From an uncultured Rhizobiaceae group bacterium (lineage in GTDB: Bacteria; Pseudomonadota; Alphaproteobacteria; Rhizobiales; Rhizobiaceae), in NCBI GenBank assembly GCA_937944075.1, contig CALDZZ010000232.1, positions 1-17,653 on the forward strand: a DNA stretch of 17,653 nt, in the 5' to 3' direction. Within the stretch, counting starts at the first letter, position 1, and every line of letters begins with the position of its first letter. The notes beneath the pieces are model-generated. The model worked only from the letters and a program-made list of their open reading frames with translations. It was not told where the DNA came from and ran no database searches. The translations under genes and the position numbers were made by a program. Shown piece by piece: positions 7,196-15,173 of this stretch.

Positions 7196-8086
7196 TTATC
7201 TCTGACATGTCGGGCAAAAGAATGTTGAGCGCCCTGATTGTACTATTCTTTTGATAACCGAGTTGCAGCCTTCAGCCTTGCAGGGTTTTCCTTCCTGGTC
7301 ATAAACGTTAAACGTATGCTGGAAATAGCCCATGGTGCCATCTGTTTGCTTGTGGTCGCGCAATGAGGAACCGCCTGCTTCAATTGCTCTTGCAATAATC
7401 CCTCGGATCGATTGGGCAAGCAGGTCTGTTCTTGCAGTTGCCTTGCCATCCTTGCGGGTGATGCTTGTGGCCTTTCGCCTTGGTGAAAGGCCGGCCTGCC
7501 ACAAGGCTTCACAGACATAGATATTGCCAAGTCCGGCAATCAATCGCTGATCAAGCAATGCAGCCTTTAGCGGGGCTGATTTTCCGGCAAAAAGCCTGGA
7601 GATGGCCGCGCCATCTAGTGCATTGCCGGTTGGCTCTATACCTACCGCTGCAAAATGCTTGTGTTCCTCCATGCCGCTTCGTTCAACCAAGTCCATATAT
7701 CCAAACCTGCGCGGGTCATTATATATAATGTCTGCTCGACCATGCACTCCATTTACGCCGATGATGACATGATCATGCTTTTGGGCATCAGATCTTGGAT
7801 GATGGAATATCCCCGGCGCAGAAATACCTTCAGCCATTTCAATCCGGAATGAACCGGACATGCCCAGATGCATGACCAGAACTTCTCCGCCGTGCAAATC
7901 CAAGACCAGATATTTTGCCCGCCTGCCAACCGACAATATCTTTTGGCCCTCAAGCCGGGAGACGAAATTGGCAGGAAACGGAAATCTCAAATTGGGTCGA
8001 TTGATAACGGCCTTCTCAATCACCGCACCTTCCATCACGGGCGCCAGGCCTCTTTTGACTGTTTCAACTTCAGGTAATTCGGGCAT
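7196..8086 (-). CDS. mutM: Formamidopyrimidine-DNA glycosylase (bifunctional glycosylase/AP lyase)
   Basis: This base-excision repair enzyme removes 8-oxoguanine and formamidopyrimidines and cleaves the abasic strand. The 296-residue protein begins MPELPEVETVKRGL, with the catalytic N-terminal Pro and Glu of the Fpg family. Lys58 in RRAKYL matches the conserved beta-region lysine. The helix-two-turn-helix motif is LIAGLGNIYVCEALWQAGLSP in the second half. The C-terminal zinc finger has Cys269-x4-Cys274 and Cys291-x2-Cys294, complete. The start is fixed because the Pro must follow the initiator Met. It is transcribed divergently from ubiE across a 116-base gap, an arrangement that is widespread in alphaproteobacteria. 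Confidence 0.97.
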   Translation of the reverse strand: MPELPEVETVKRGLAPVMEGAVIEKAVINRPNLRFPFPANFVSRLEGQKILSVGRRAKYLVLDLHGGEVLVMHLGMSGSFRIEMAEGISAPGIFHHPRSDAQKHDHVIIGVNGVHGRADIIYNDPRRFGYMDLVERSGMEEHKHFAAVGIEPTGNALDGAAISRLFAGKSAPLKAALLDQRLIAGLGNIYVCEALWQAGLSPRRKATSITRKDGKATARTDLLAQSIRGIIARAIEAGGSSLRDHKQTDGTMGYFQHTFNVYDQEGKPCKAEGCNSVIKRIVQSGRSTFFCPTCQR

Positions 8087-8160
8087 GGGTTAACTCTCGA
8101 TAAAATGTCTCATGCAAGGCAAGGCCAAACGGGGTGAAAAGCCCTTTAGCTTCCCCTATA

Positions 8161-8166
8161 TATAAT
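8161..8166 (+). promoter_or_regulatory. Probable -10 box upstream of ubiE
   Basis: TATAAT lies within the mutM-ubiE divergent gap, 37 bases before the preferred ubiE ATG. No good -35 box is found at 16-18 bases upstream. If used, it would exclude the longer ubiE frame that begins at 8134. Only the -10 match supports it. Confidence 0.4.
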
Positions 8167-8202
8167 GTATGTGAAAGACATAAATTTTTAAGGCCTGTCA
8201 TA

Positions 8203-8985
8203 ATGTCAAAATCTCGTAGCATCGCAGCAGATCAGATGGAAACCTCTTTTGGGTTTTCAAGTGTTAATCCGGGTGAGAAACAACCGCTTGTGAATGATGT
8301 ATTTCACAAGGTCGCAGAAAAATATGACGTTATGAATGATCTCATGTCAGCCGGCATGCATCGTTTGTGGAAGGATGCAATGATTTCATCCCTTGCGCCT
8401 CCAAGAAATGATACGCGGGTCTGGAAGTCGCTTGATGTGGCCGGTGGTACTGGCGATATTGCCTTCCGTATTGTAGAGCGTGGGGGGGCGCAGGTTCATA
8501 CCACTGTTTTTGACATCAACGCATCCATGCTGGAAGTTGGTGAACAAAGAGCCGTCAAGCGCGGGCTTGCTGACAAACTGGATTTCATGGAAGGCAATGC
8601 TGAAGTTTTGCCTTTTGAAGACAATTCATTTGAAGCCTATACGATTGCATTCGGCATTCGCAACGTGCCAAAGATGGAACAGGCCATCAGTGAGGCTTAC
8701 CGTGTTTTGAAGCCCGGCGGCAAATTCATGTGTCTTGAATTTTCAGAAGTAACAGTACCCCTGCTGGACAAGTTTTATGAACAGTGGTCGATGAATGCAA
8801 TCCCGCGTATCGGCAAGGCAGTTACCGGCGATGCTGACAGCTATCAGTATCTGGTGGAGTCGATTGCCAAGTTTCCCAATCAGGAAAAATTTGCAGAAGC
8901 AATTCGCAGTCAGGGGTTTGAAAAAGTCAGCTGGCGTGATTTTACAGGCGGCATTGTTGCGCTTCATTCTGGCTGGAAGATTTAG
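8203..8985 (+). CDS. ubiE: Demethylubiquinone/demethylmenaquinone C-methyltransferase
   Basis: A SAM-dependent class I methyltransferase that adds the C-methyl group in ubiquinone (and menaquinone) biosynthesis. From ATG 8203 the protein has 260 residues. The start was chosen because METSFGFSSVNPGEKQPLVN matches family N-termini, AAGG lies nine bases upstream, and a TATAAT box precedes it; the frame extends to 8134 but those residues look non-coding. Motif I is DVAGGTGD at 78-85. Further signatures are FHKVAEKYDVMNDLMSAG, GNAEVLPFEDNSFEA, the IAFGIRNV strand and RVLKPGGKF. It ends LHSGWKI as usual. The ubiB gene follows 8 bases later, so the two are probably co-transcribed. Confidence 0.96.
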   Translation: MSKSRSIAADQMETSFGFSSVNPGEKQPLVNDVFHKVAEKYDVMNDLMSAGMHRLWKDAMISSLAPPRNDTRVWKSLDVAGGTGDIAFRIVERGGAQVHTTVFDINASMLEVGEQRAVKRGLADKLDFMEGNAEVLPFEDNSFEAYTIAFGIRNVPKMEQAISEAYRVLKPGGKFMCLEFSEVTVPLLDKFYEQWSMNAIPRIGKAVTGDADSYQYLVESIAKFPNQEKFAEAIRSQGFEKVSWRDFTGGIVALHSGWKI

Positions 8986-8993
8986 CACATCCC

Positions 8994-10556
8994 ATGAGTA
9001 GCATCCGTTCCTTTTTTTCTCTCGCCCATGCAGGTTGGGTTCTGGCACGCGAAGGTGTTGTGTCCGCTCTTCCGGCTGATGCCCTGCCGCCTCCAGCCAA
9101 ATTTGCGCATCGTCTTGCAGGGTTGGTTGCGAGAAAGCAGGCTGCTGACCGCGAACAATCCGAGCGCCTTTCAATTGCGCTTAACAAGCTTGGCCCAAGC
9201 TGGATTAAGCTTGGTCAGTTTCTGGCAACGAGACCTGACGTTGTTGGAAAGGAAACTGCAAGTGATCTTTCCCTGTTGCACGATAGTGTTGCCCCCTTTG
9301 GACTTGATGAATCAAGACGGCGAATTGAACAATCCATCAATCGACCGATAGATGAGATTTATTCTGAAATCGGAGAACCCATTGCAGCAGCCTCTGTCGC
9401 TCAAGTTCACAAGGCCGTATTAAGAAGTACGGGTGAGACCGTCGCTGTAAAGGTTATACGCCCCGGTGTACGCGCCCGCTTTCGTAAGGATATTGAAACC
9501 TTTTACGCAGCTGCACGATTTTTGGACAAAACGGTTGAAGAGGCAAAACGCCTGAAGCCGGTTTCTGTCGTGGACATGCTTGACCAGTCTGCAAAAATTG
9601 AAATGGACTTGCGCCTTGAAGCGGCAGCCTTTTCCGAAATGGGAGAGAATACAAAGGATGATCCGGGCTTTCGGGTTCCGGACATAAATTGGGAATTTAC
9701 TGGCCGAGACTGCATTACGATGTCTTGGGTTGATGGTATCAAACTGTCAAATGTTGAAGCCCTGAGAGAGGCAGGCCACGACCTTGAGGCCTTGTCCGTT
9801 ACCTTGATCCAATCCTTCTTGCGGCATACCTTGCGAGATGGTTTTTTTCATGCGGACATGCACCCTGGCAATCTTTTCGTCGATGCCGCTGGTGACGTTG
9901 TTGCAGTTGACCTTGGCATTGCCGGGCGTCTTGGCAAAGACGAGCGCCGATTTCTGGCAGAAATTCTTTATGGTTTCATCAAGCGCGATTACCTGAAAGT
10001 TGCCCAGGTACATTTTGATGCAGGCTATGTGCCTCCGCATCACGATGTTACGAGTTTTGCGCAGGCCATACGCGCCATCGGGGAACCAATACACGGACAA
10101 TCTGCCGAGACCATTTCCATGGCAAAACTTCTCACACTGCTTTTCGAAGTAACGGAAATCTTCGACATGCAGACAAGACCCGAGCTGCTTTTACTGCAAA
10201 AAACAATGGTTGTGGTTGAAGGTGTCGCTCGAACGCTGGACCCTAAATTCAACATGTGGAAATCGGCAGAACCGGTTGTCGGTAGCTGGATTGCCAAAAA
10301 CCTTGGCCCTGTTGGTATCCTTGAAGACACACGGGAAGGGCTGGAAGCTGCCAGACGATTAGCGCATCAAATGCCCAAGCTTGCCAAACGGACCGAACTT
10401 TTGTCTGAACACATGCAAGGCATGATTACCAATGGCATGAAGCTGGATCCAGAAACAACAGAAGCCATAGGCAAGGCAGAAGCCAAGAACAATCGCTGGG
10501 GACATATTGCACTCTGGGTCATCGCCGGTCTGCTCGCCTTCAATATCTTCAGCTAA
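8994..10556 (+). CDS. ubiB: UbiB/ADCK-type atypical kinase for ubiquinone biosynthesis
   Basis: UbiB is a membrane-linked protein-kinase-like ATPase required for ubiquinone synthesis, probably aiding extraction or assembly of quinone intermediates rather than phosphorylating proteins. The protein has 520 residues. Visible family marks are the KxGQ motif KLGQ at 72-75, the Ala-rich nucleotide loop AAASVAQVH, the VAVKVIRPG lysine strand, HADMHPGN at 286-293 with Asp288 and Asn293, and the metal-binding DLG at 306-308. The C-terminus HIALWVIAGLLAFNIF is a likely membrane anchor. It follows ubiE by 8 bases. In relatives I recall coaBC close downstream; here about 4.7 kb of other genes intervene. 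Confidence 0.96.
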   Translation: MSSIRSFFSLAHAGWVLAREGVVSALPADALPPPAKFAHRLAGLVARKQAADREQSERLSIALNKLGPSWIKLGQFLATRPDVVGKETASDLSLLHDSVAPFGLDESRRRIEQSINRPIDEIYSEIGEPIAAASVAQVHKAVLRSTGETVAVKVIRPGVRARFRKDIETFYAAARFLDKTVEEAKRLKPVSVVDMLDQSAKIEMDLRLEAAAFSEMGENTKDDPGFRVPDINWEFTGRDCITMSWVDGIKLSNVEALREAGHDLEALSVTLIQSFLRHTLRDGFFHADMHPGNLFVDAAGDVVAVDLGIAGRLGKDERRFLAEILYGFIKRDYLKVAQVHFDAGYVPPHHDVTSFAQAIRAIGEPIHGQSAETISMAKLLTLLFEVTEIFDMQTRPELLLLQKTMVVVEGVARTLDPKFNMWKSAEPVVGSWIAKNLGPVGILEDTREGLEAARRLAHQMPKLAKRTELLSEHMQGMITNGMKLDPETTEAIGKAEAKNNRWGHIALWVIAGLLAFNIFS

Positions 10557-10571
10557 CAGGAATTGCTTGTA

Positions 10572-11630
10572 ATGAAAATGAATGAACTTGGCCGTACGGG
10601 CATAAAGGTAAGTGAGCTTAGTCTTGGTTCCATGACATGGGGAACGCAAAATACAGTTGATGAAGGGTGCAAACAAATTGATTATGCGATGGCGCATGGT
10701 ATCAATTTTGTCGATACCGCAGAAATGTATCCGACAACGCCCCTGTCCAAGGAAACCCAGGGCGACACGGAGCGGGTCATTGGTGAATGGGTATCCAGAA
10801 ACAAGTCTCGCAGGGATCAGATTGTTCTGGCGACCAAGGTTTCAGGCTCCGGCTACAAGAATGTTCGCAATGGTGCGCCGATTTCTGCTGAAACCATTGA
10901 AGAAGCCTTGCATTCCAGCTTGCGCTCCATGCAAACGGATTATGTAGACCTTTATCAACTGCATTGGCCTAATCGCGGTTCTTATGCGTTTCGGCAGGGT
11001 TGGACATATGACCCGACAGGACAGGACACGAAAGAAGTGCTTGCGCACATGGAATCGGTTTTGGCGGCTCTCGACAAACACGTCAAGGCAGGGAAAATCA
11101 GGGCAATTGGTCTTTCGAATGAAAGTGCCTGGGGTACGGCAAACTGGTTGCGGATAGCAGAAGAGAACGCTTATCCGCGCATGGCTAGTGTTCAAAATGA
11201 GTATTCACTGATGTATCGGGCTTTTGATCTTGATATGGCTGAATTGTCTCACCACGAAGACGTTGGGCTTTTATCATTTTCTCCACTTGCATGCGGGCTT
11301 TTGACTGGCAAGTATCTTGGCTTTGGCGGTGATGAGCGACCTGAGGGATCGCGTGCCAGTGTTTCTGCTGCCAATCTGGGTGGTAGATGGACTGATACTG
11401 CGCATGAATGTGTTGCAGCCTATTCAGAAGTAGCGGATAAACATGAACTCGACATTACCCAAATGGCGCTTGGATGGTGCCTGACGCGCCCGTTCATGAC
11501 CTCGGCCATTTTTGGGGCGACCACAATGGAACAACTCAAAACGGCTATCGGTTCAGCCAAAATTGAATTCCATGATGAACTGATGGAAGATATTTTGACG
11601 GTCTATAAAAGATATCCGGCACCCTATTAG
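10572..11630 (+). CDS. Aldo/keto reductase, Tas-like
   Basis: A TIM-barrel NADPH-dependent oxidoreductase of 352 residues, cytosolic, closely resembling E. coli Tas over its whole length. The catalytic tetrad is complete: Asp48 and Tyr53 in NFVDTAEMYP, Lys89 in ATKVSG, and His131 in LYQLHWP. Other marks are ELGRTGIKVSELSLGSMTWG, RAIGLSNESAWG, and the cofactor-binding region near GATTMEQLKTAI. ATG 10572 was chosen because AGGAA lies nine bases upstream; a TTG at 10563 in the same frame is too close to that site. It begins 15 bases after ubiB and is probably read through from it. The substrate is unknown. Tas is linked to prototrophy suppression in E. coli, which does not define a reaction. Confidence 0.92.
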   Translation: MKMNELGRTGIKVSELSLGSMTWGTQNTVDEGCKQIDYAMAHGINFVDTAEMYPTTPLSKETQGDTERVIGEWVSRNKSRRDQIVLATKVSGSGYKNVRNGAPISAETIEEALHSSLRSMQTDYVDLYQLHWPNRGSYAFRQGWTYDPTGQDTKEVLAHMESVLAALDKHVKAGKIRAIGLSNESAWGTANWLRIAEENAYPRMASVQNEYSLMYRAFDLDMAELSHHEDVGLLSFSPLACGLLTGKYLGFGGDERPEGSRASVSAANLGGRWTDTAHECVAAYSEVADKHELDITQMALGWCLTRPFMTSAIFGATTMEQLKTAIGSAKIEFHDELMEDILTVYKRYPAPY

Positions 11631-11674
11631 AATTTTTGATTTAATGCAGTGTATCTGCGGCACAAAATAAAAGT

Positions 11675-11745
11675 GGCGCTTCCAAAATCGTCATTGGCTA
11701 GAACGAAATCGGAAGCGCCTGTCCCATCATACGGATTTGAGGGAC
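11675..11745. repeat. Paired inverted repeats between the aldo/keto reductase and PKS genes
   Basis: GGCGCTTCC (11675-11683) and GGAAGCGCC (11711-11719) are perfect 9-base complements; within the loop TCGT (11688-11691) can also pair with ACGA (11703-11706). A second 5-base pair, GTCCC (11721-11725) and GGGAC (11741-11745), follows directly. On the minus strand the first stem is followed by a T-rich stretch, but no minus gene ends here. The 259-base gap otherwise holds AT-rich sequence (about 11770-11805) that probably includes the PKS promoter. Confidence 0.5.
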
Positions 11746-11889
11746 GTAATGGAAACACTTCAACCTGAACTTTATTCAGAATTTTTTTCCATTTTTTAAA
11801 AAACTCTTGTGACTGCCCGTCAGGGTATCGTGACTTCCATTTGCCGGATTTAGGCCTAGGTAAAATGAAACACGAGATCTGGATGTATT

Positions 11890-12933
11890 ATGACAGTTTA
11901 TCTGAACGCCCTAGCTACCCAATGTCCGGAACATGAACTGCCCCAAACGCTGGTTGAAGATAATGCACGGCGAATTCTTGGACCCCGATATGCCCAGTTT
12001 GAGCGGATGTCTGCAAGCTTCAAAACCTCAGGCGTTGAAAAGCGATACTCCTTTGCTCCGATAGACTGGTTTCAGGAACCCAAAAACTGGCAGGAAAGAA
12101 ATTCACTTTACCTCCACGGCGCTACAGAAATTTTCATCAAGTCTGCAAGAAAAGCGCTTGATGCAGCAAACATGAGTGCGGATCAGATTGATACCATTGT
12201 TACTGTGTCATCCACTGGCGTCGCTACGCCTACGATAGAAGCGCTGGCTTTTCGGGAGATGGGGTTTAACAGCACTGTCAGGCGCGTTCCCGTCTTCGGA
12301 CTTGGCTGTGCTGGTGGTGTATCGGGCCTTGGCATTGCTCAAGCGCTTGCATCCTCTGAACCTGGCTCCAACGTTCTTCTGGTCGTCATTGAAGCCTGCA
12401 CGCTTTCATTTCGTTCAGATCGACTGCAAAAGGCCGACATTATTGCAACCATCCTGTTTGGTGACGGAGCGGCAGCCGCCATTCTTTCCACCAATCAGCG
12501 TAGCAACATCAAGCTCCACAAGGGTAGTGAGCATTTGTGGCCTGACACGCTTGGTATAATGGGATGGGATGTGGATACAACCGGGCTTGGCGTTGTGTTC
12601 GATCGTTCCATACCTGCTTTTGCGCAAGAACACATGGCAACCGTTGCGCACAAGGCTATTGAAGATTCCGGATTTGAAAGAAAAAAACTGGCACGATATG
12701 TTTTTCACCCTGGTGGTGCAAAGGTTGTTGAGGCGCTTGAAACTGCGCTTGAGTTACCACCGGAGACGCTTGATGCTGAACGCAAGATTTTGAAAAATTA
12801 TGGAAACATGTCTGCATCAACTGCGCTTTTTGTGCTGGAAGAAGTGTTGAACCAAGGTAAACAGGGCGCAATGATGATGGGCGCACTGGGGCCGGGTTTT
12901 ACGGCCTCCTTCATGCCAATCGAGATAGGATAA
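11890..12933 (+). CDS. Type III polyketide synthase (chalcone synthase-like)
   Basis: A homodimeric thiolase-fold enzyme of 347 residues that extends an acyl-CoA starter with malonyl-CoA units and cyclises the product. The catalytic triad is intact: Cys140 in GLGCAGG, His273 in VFHPGG and Asn306 in YGNMSAS. Other family marks are TVSSTGVATPT, ACTLSFR and the C-terminal GALGPGFTASF, which resembles the chalcone synthase GFGPG loop. Its length and its partner, an ICMT-type methyltransferase starting 4 bases past its stop, resemble Bacillus BpsA-BpsB and Streptomyces SrsA-SrsB, which make alkylpyrones or alkylresorcinols and methylate them. GGA lies six bases before the ATG. A 259-base gap upstream suggests its own promoter. 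The starter and ring type cannot be read from sequence. Confidence 0.93.
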   Translation: MTVYLNALATQCPEHELPQTLVEDNARRILGPRYAQFERMSASFKTSGVEKRYSFAPIDWFQEPKNWQERNSLYLHGATEIFIKSARKALDAANMSADQIDTIVTVSSTGVATPTIEALAFREMGFNSTVRRVPVFGLGCAGGVSGLGIAQALASSEPGSNVLLVVIEACTLSFRSDRLQKADIIATILFGDGAAAAILSTNQRSNIKLHKGSEHLWPDTLGIMGWDVDTTGLGVVFDRSIPAFAQEHMATVAHKAIEDSGFERKKLARYVFHPGGAKVVEALETALELPPETLDAERKILKNYGNMSASTALFVLEEVLNQGKQGAMMMGALGPGFTASFMPIEIG

Positions 12934-12937
12934 CAGA

Positions 12938-13447
12938 ATGCAGCAGCTTCACTTGTTGACCCTTATGTTTTTGGTTTTCATCGTAACGCAACGATTGGGC
13001 GAACTTTATATCGCGCGCATGAATACAAAAGCCCTTCTGGCAAAAGGAGCGCAGGAATTTGGGGCCTGGCATTATCCCATAATGGTGACACTGCATTCTG
13101 CCTGGGTTATATGCCTTTTACTGTTTGGCTATACGCAGGAGGTCAATTACTTCTGGTTAAGCCTTTTTGCAGTGCTTCAGTTTTTTCGTCTATGGATTTT
13201 GACTTCACTGGGAGAGCGTTGGACAACACGCATTATTGTTCTGAATGAACCCTTGGTGTTGACAGGGCCTTTCAAATACTTTCGTCACCCCAATTATATG
13301 CTTGTTGTGGCAGAGATTTTTGTGGCTCCAATGGTTCTCGGACTTTGGCAAATGGCGGTTATTTTTTCCATTCTCAACGCCTTGATGCTCTTTGTGCGCA
13401 TTCGTGAAGAAGAAAAGGCACTTTCACATTTACGCATTTCCGACTAG
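12938..13447 (+). CDS. ICMT-family membrane methyltransferase, BpsB-like
   Basis: A 169-residue integral membrane protein with about four or five hydrophobic segments (about 3-19, 48-65, 70-90 and 120-155). The C-terminal signature of the isoprenylcysteine carboxyl methyltransferase family is present: GPFKYFRHPNY (RHPNY at 116-120) and the SAM-binding RIREEEKAL (157-162). Bacteria lack prenylated CaaX proteins, and the family members next to type III PKS genes, such as Bacillus BpsB (YpbQ), O-methylate alkylpyrones. The position 4 bases after the PKS gene supports that role by inference. The ribosome binding site lies within the end of the PKS gene, so translation is probably coupled. Confidence 0.88.
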   Translation: MQQLHLLTLMFLVFIVTQRLGELYIARMNTKALLAKGAQEFGAWHYPIMVTLHSAWVICLLLFGYTQEVNYFWLSLFAVLQFFRLWILTSLGERWTTRIIVLNEPLVLTGPFKYFRHPNYMLVVAEIFVAPMVLGLWQMAVIFSILNALMLFVRIREEEKALSHLRISD

Positions 13448-13456
13448 AATCGAGGA

Positions 13457-14689
13457 ATGAATCGATTTTTACTTTCACTTGCAATAGCAACCCTTATACA
13501 AGCACCTGCCAGCGCGCAAAGCGTTCAAAAGGTGGAAGCACAGTTTCAAGCCTGGTTACAAAGTGACCTTTGGCCGGAAGCAAAACGCAATGGCGTTTCC
13601 AAACGTAATTTCAATGCAGCCTTCAAGGGGGTAACGCTGAACTGGAAGTTACCTGATCTTTTGCCCCCAGGCACAAAGCCCAAGAAAAAGCGCAAACAGG
13701 TCCAAACAGAGTTCAAGTCCCCGGCACAATATTTCAATCCGAACAATATGAATTCTGTTGTGGCAAGCGGCAAACAGCTTGCAAACAAATACAAGCGACT
13801 GCTTTCACGTATCGAAAAGAAATATGGCGTACCTGGCAGTATTTTACTTTCAATCTGGGGGCGTGAGTCTGCTTATGGGCGCGCAAAGATTCCCTATAAC
13901 GTGTTTCGTGTTCTTGGAACCAAGGCCTTTATGTCCACGCGCAGGGAATTGTTTCGCAAAGAAGTGATTGCGGCACTGGTCATCATCGACAAGGGATATG
14001 CCTCGCCATCACAAATGAAATCATCCTGGGCAGGCGCCATGGGGCAACCTCAATTTCTGCCCTCCTCCTATCTTGAATATGCGGTTGATTTTGATGGTGA
14101 CGGCAAGCGCAATATCTGGGGCTCCACGGCAGATACCCTGGCTTCCATTGCCAATTACCTCAAACAATATGGCTGGCAGACAGGCCGTGACTGGGGCTTT
14201 GAAGCACGCATTCCATCTAATGTGTCCTGCGCCTTTGAAGGGCCAGACCAGATGCGCCCGATTTCGGATTGGGCAAACGCAGGCGTGACACGAATTTCCG
14301 GCAAAGCCTTTCCGCAAGCAGAGTTGCGCAAGAAAGGTGCTCTTTTAATGCCGGCAGGTCGCTCAGGACCAGCCTTTATCGCCACCCCGAACTTTTATAC
14401 GATCAAGAAGTATAATAATTCAGATCTCTATGCACTCTTTGTCGGCAATGTCGCTGACCGCATTCAATATTCCAACAAACCCTTTACGGCCTCTTGGGGC
14501 AAAGTTTCCGGCATCAAGCGCCATGAAGTCAAGCGCATGCAGGAAGGGCTTATCAAAAAGGGTTATGATGTTGGCGGCGCTGACGGGCTTGCAGGATTTA
14601 AGACCAGACGGTCAATTGGCGACTGGCAACAAAAGAACGGGTTGCAGCCTACGTGTTTTCCAAGCGCCGGGTTGGTAAAACGGTTTTAG
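13457..14689 (+). CDS. Lytic murein transglycosylase, MltB-type, with C-terminal peptidoglycan-binding domain
   Basis: A periplasmic peptidoglycan-cleaving enzyme of 410 residues. The N-terminus MNRFLLSLAIATLIQAPASA is a signal peptide with a likely cleavage after ASA; there is no lipobox Cys. The catalytic Glu137 sits in SIWGRESAYG, followed by MGQPQFLPSSYLEYAVDFDG and a DGDGKRNIWGS segment, typical of the SLT_2/MltB family. A basic Lys-rich stretch lies at about 70-85. The C-terminal part (about 350-405) resembles a PG_binding_1 domain (MQEGLIKKGYDVGGADGLAG). The start has GAGGA immediately before the ATG, an abnormally short spacing, so efficient initiation may depend on coupling with the methyltransferase gene that ends 9 bases upstream. 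Confidence 0.93.
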   Translation: MNRFLLSLAIATLIQAPASAQSVQKVEAQFQAWLQSDLWPEAKRNGVSKRNFNAAFKGVTLNWKLPDLLPPGTKPKKKRKQVQTEFKSPAQYFNPNNMNSVVASGKQLANKYKRLLSRIEKKYGVPGSILLSIWGRESAYGRAKIPYNVFRVLGTKAFMSTRRELFRKEVIAALVIIDKGYASPSQMKSSWAGAMGQPQFLPSSYLEYAVDFDGDGKRNIWGSTADTLASIANYLKQYGWQTGRDWGFEARIPSNVSCAFEGPDQMRPISDWANAGVTRISGKAFPQAELRKKGALLMPAGRSGPAFIATPNFYTIKKYNNSDLYALFVGNVADRIQYSNKPFTASWGKVSGIKRHEVKRMQEGLIKKGYDVGGADGLAGFKTRRSIGDWQQKNGLQPTCFPSAGLVKRF

Positions 14690-14712
14690 ATTAAAGTCTC
14701 TTTTGACCAAAT

Positions 14713-14737
14713 AAAAAAGGCGACCAAAGGGTCGCCT
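14713..14737 (-). terminator. Intrinsic terminator of the cold-shock gene
   Basis: The perfect 8-base-pair stem AGGCGACC (14718-14725) and GGTCGCCT (14730-14737) has a 4-base loop and, on the minus strand, is followed by six T residues. It lies 26 bases past the cold-shock gene stop codon. It is also the boundary with the convergent transglycosylase gene, but the T-run is only on the minus-strand side. Confidence 0.9.
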
Positions 14738-14763
14738 GTCTCATTCTCTTTAAATCGCAAGAC

Positions 14764-14973
14764 TTATGCAGCCTGGATTGTATCCACGGCTGTTTTGCCT
14801 GAACGTTGATCAACAGCTGTTGTGTAGCTGACTTTTTGGCCTTCTGCCAAAGCAGACATGCCTGAACGCTCAAGTGCTGTAGCGTGTACGAATACGTCGC
14901 TGCCACCTTCGTCAGGTTGAATGAAGCCGAAGCCTTTTTGATCATTGTAGAATTTTACTGTGCCATTAGTCAC
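14764..14973 (-). CDS. Cold-shock domain protein (CspA family)
   Basis: A 69-residue single OB-fold RNA/DNA chaperone. RNP1 is KGFGFI (13-18) and RNP2 is DVFVH (26-30), both intact. It starts at a GTG (14971-14973) giving MTNGTVKFYNDQ, with AAGGTG seven bases upstream; no ATG serves the frame. A TTGACA box on this strand (15018-15023) lies only about 45 bases upstream of the GTG, so the leader would be short, unlike the long thermosensing leader of E. coli cspA. It is convergent with the transglycosylase gene and has a strong terminator. Whether it is induced by cold is not shown by the sequence. Confidence 0.95.
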   Translation of the reverse strand: MTNGTVKFYNDQKGFGFIQPDEGGSDVFVHATALERSGMSALAEGQKVSYTTAVDQRSGKTAVDTIQAA

Positions 14974-15017
14974 GAGTGTTCACCTTTTAAAATAATGGAC
15001 CTCAAGCCGGAATTGGC

Positions 15018-15023
15018 TGTCAA
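15018..15023 (-). promoter_or_regulatory. Possible -35 box for the cold-shock gene
   Basis: TTGACA on the minus strand is a perfect -35 box, but the matching -10 region at 16-18 bases (around 14994-15001) has no good match. Assigned only on position, 45 bases upstream of the GTG start. Confidence 0.3.
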
Positions 15024-15173
15024 GTATCCATGGTTCGTCAATTTTGGGAAATAATCGTGGCAGCGCAGTTCATTCGCGAAAGGCGCGAAACTAGTCAGTA
15101 GTTCGGCAAAATATCAGGGTAGGTATGCACTACAGGCTAATTGTGAAGATTACAAGACAATTCACCAATATAT

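Noticed and set aside
7719..7730. Palindrome ATTATATATAAT inside mutM, resembling the ubiE -10 region
   Set aside because: It lies within conserved mutM coding sequence and no gene starts nearby.
10563..10571. TTG start for the aldo/keto reductase
   Set aside because: It sits directly beside the AGGAA ribosome binding site; ATG 10572 has the right spacing.
15073..15089. TTCGCG/CGCGAA hairpin between the cold-shock gene and coaBC
   Set aside because: Six base pairs with a 5-base loop and no T-run; too short to assign a role.
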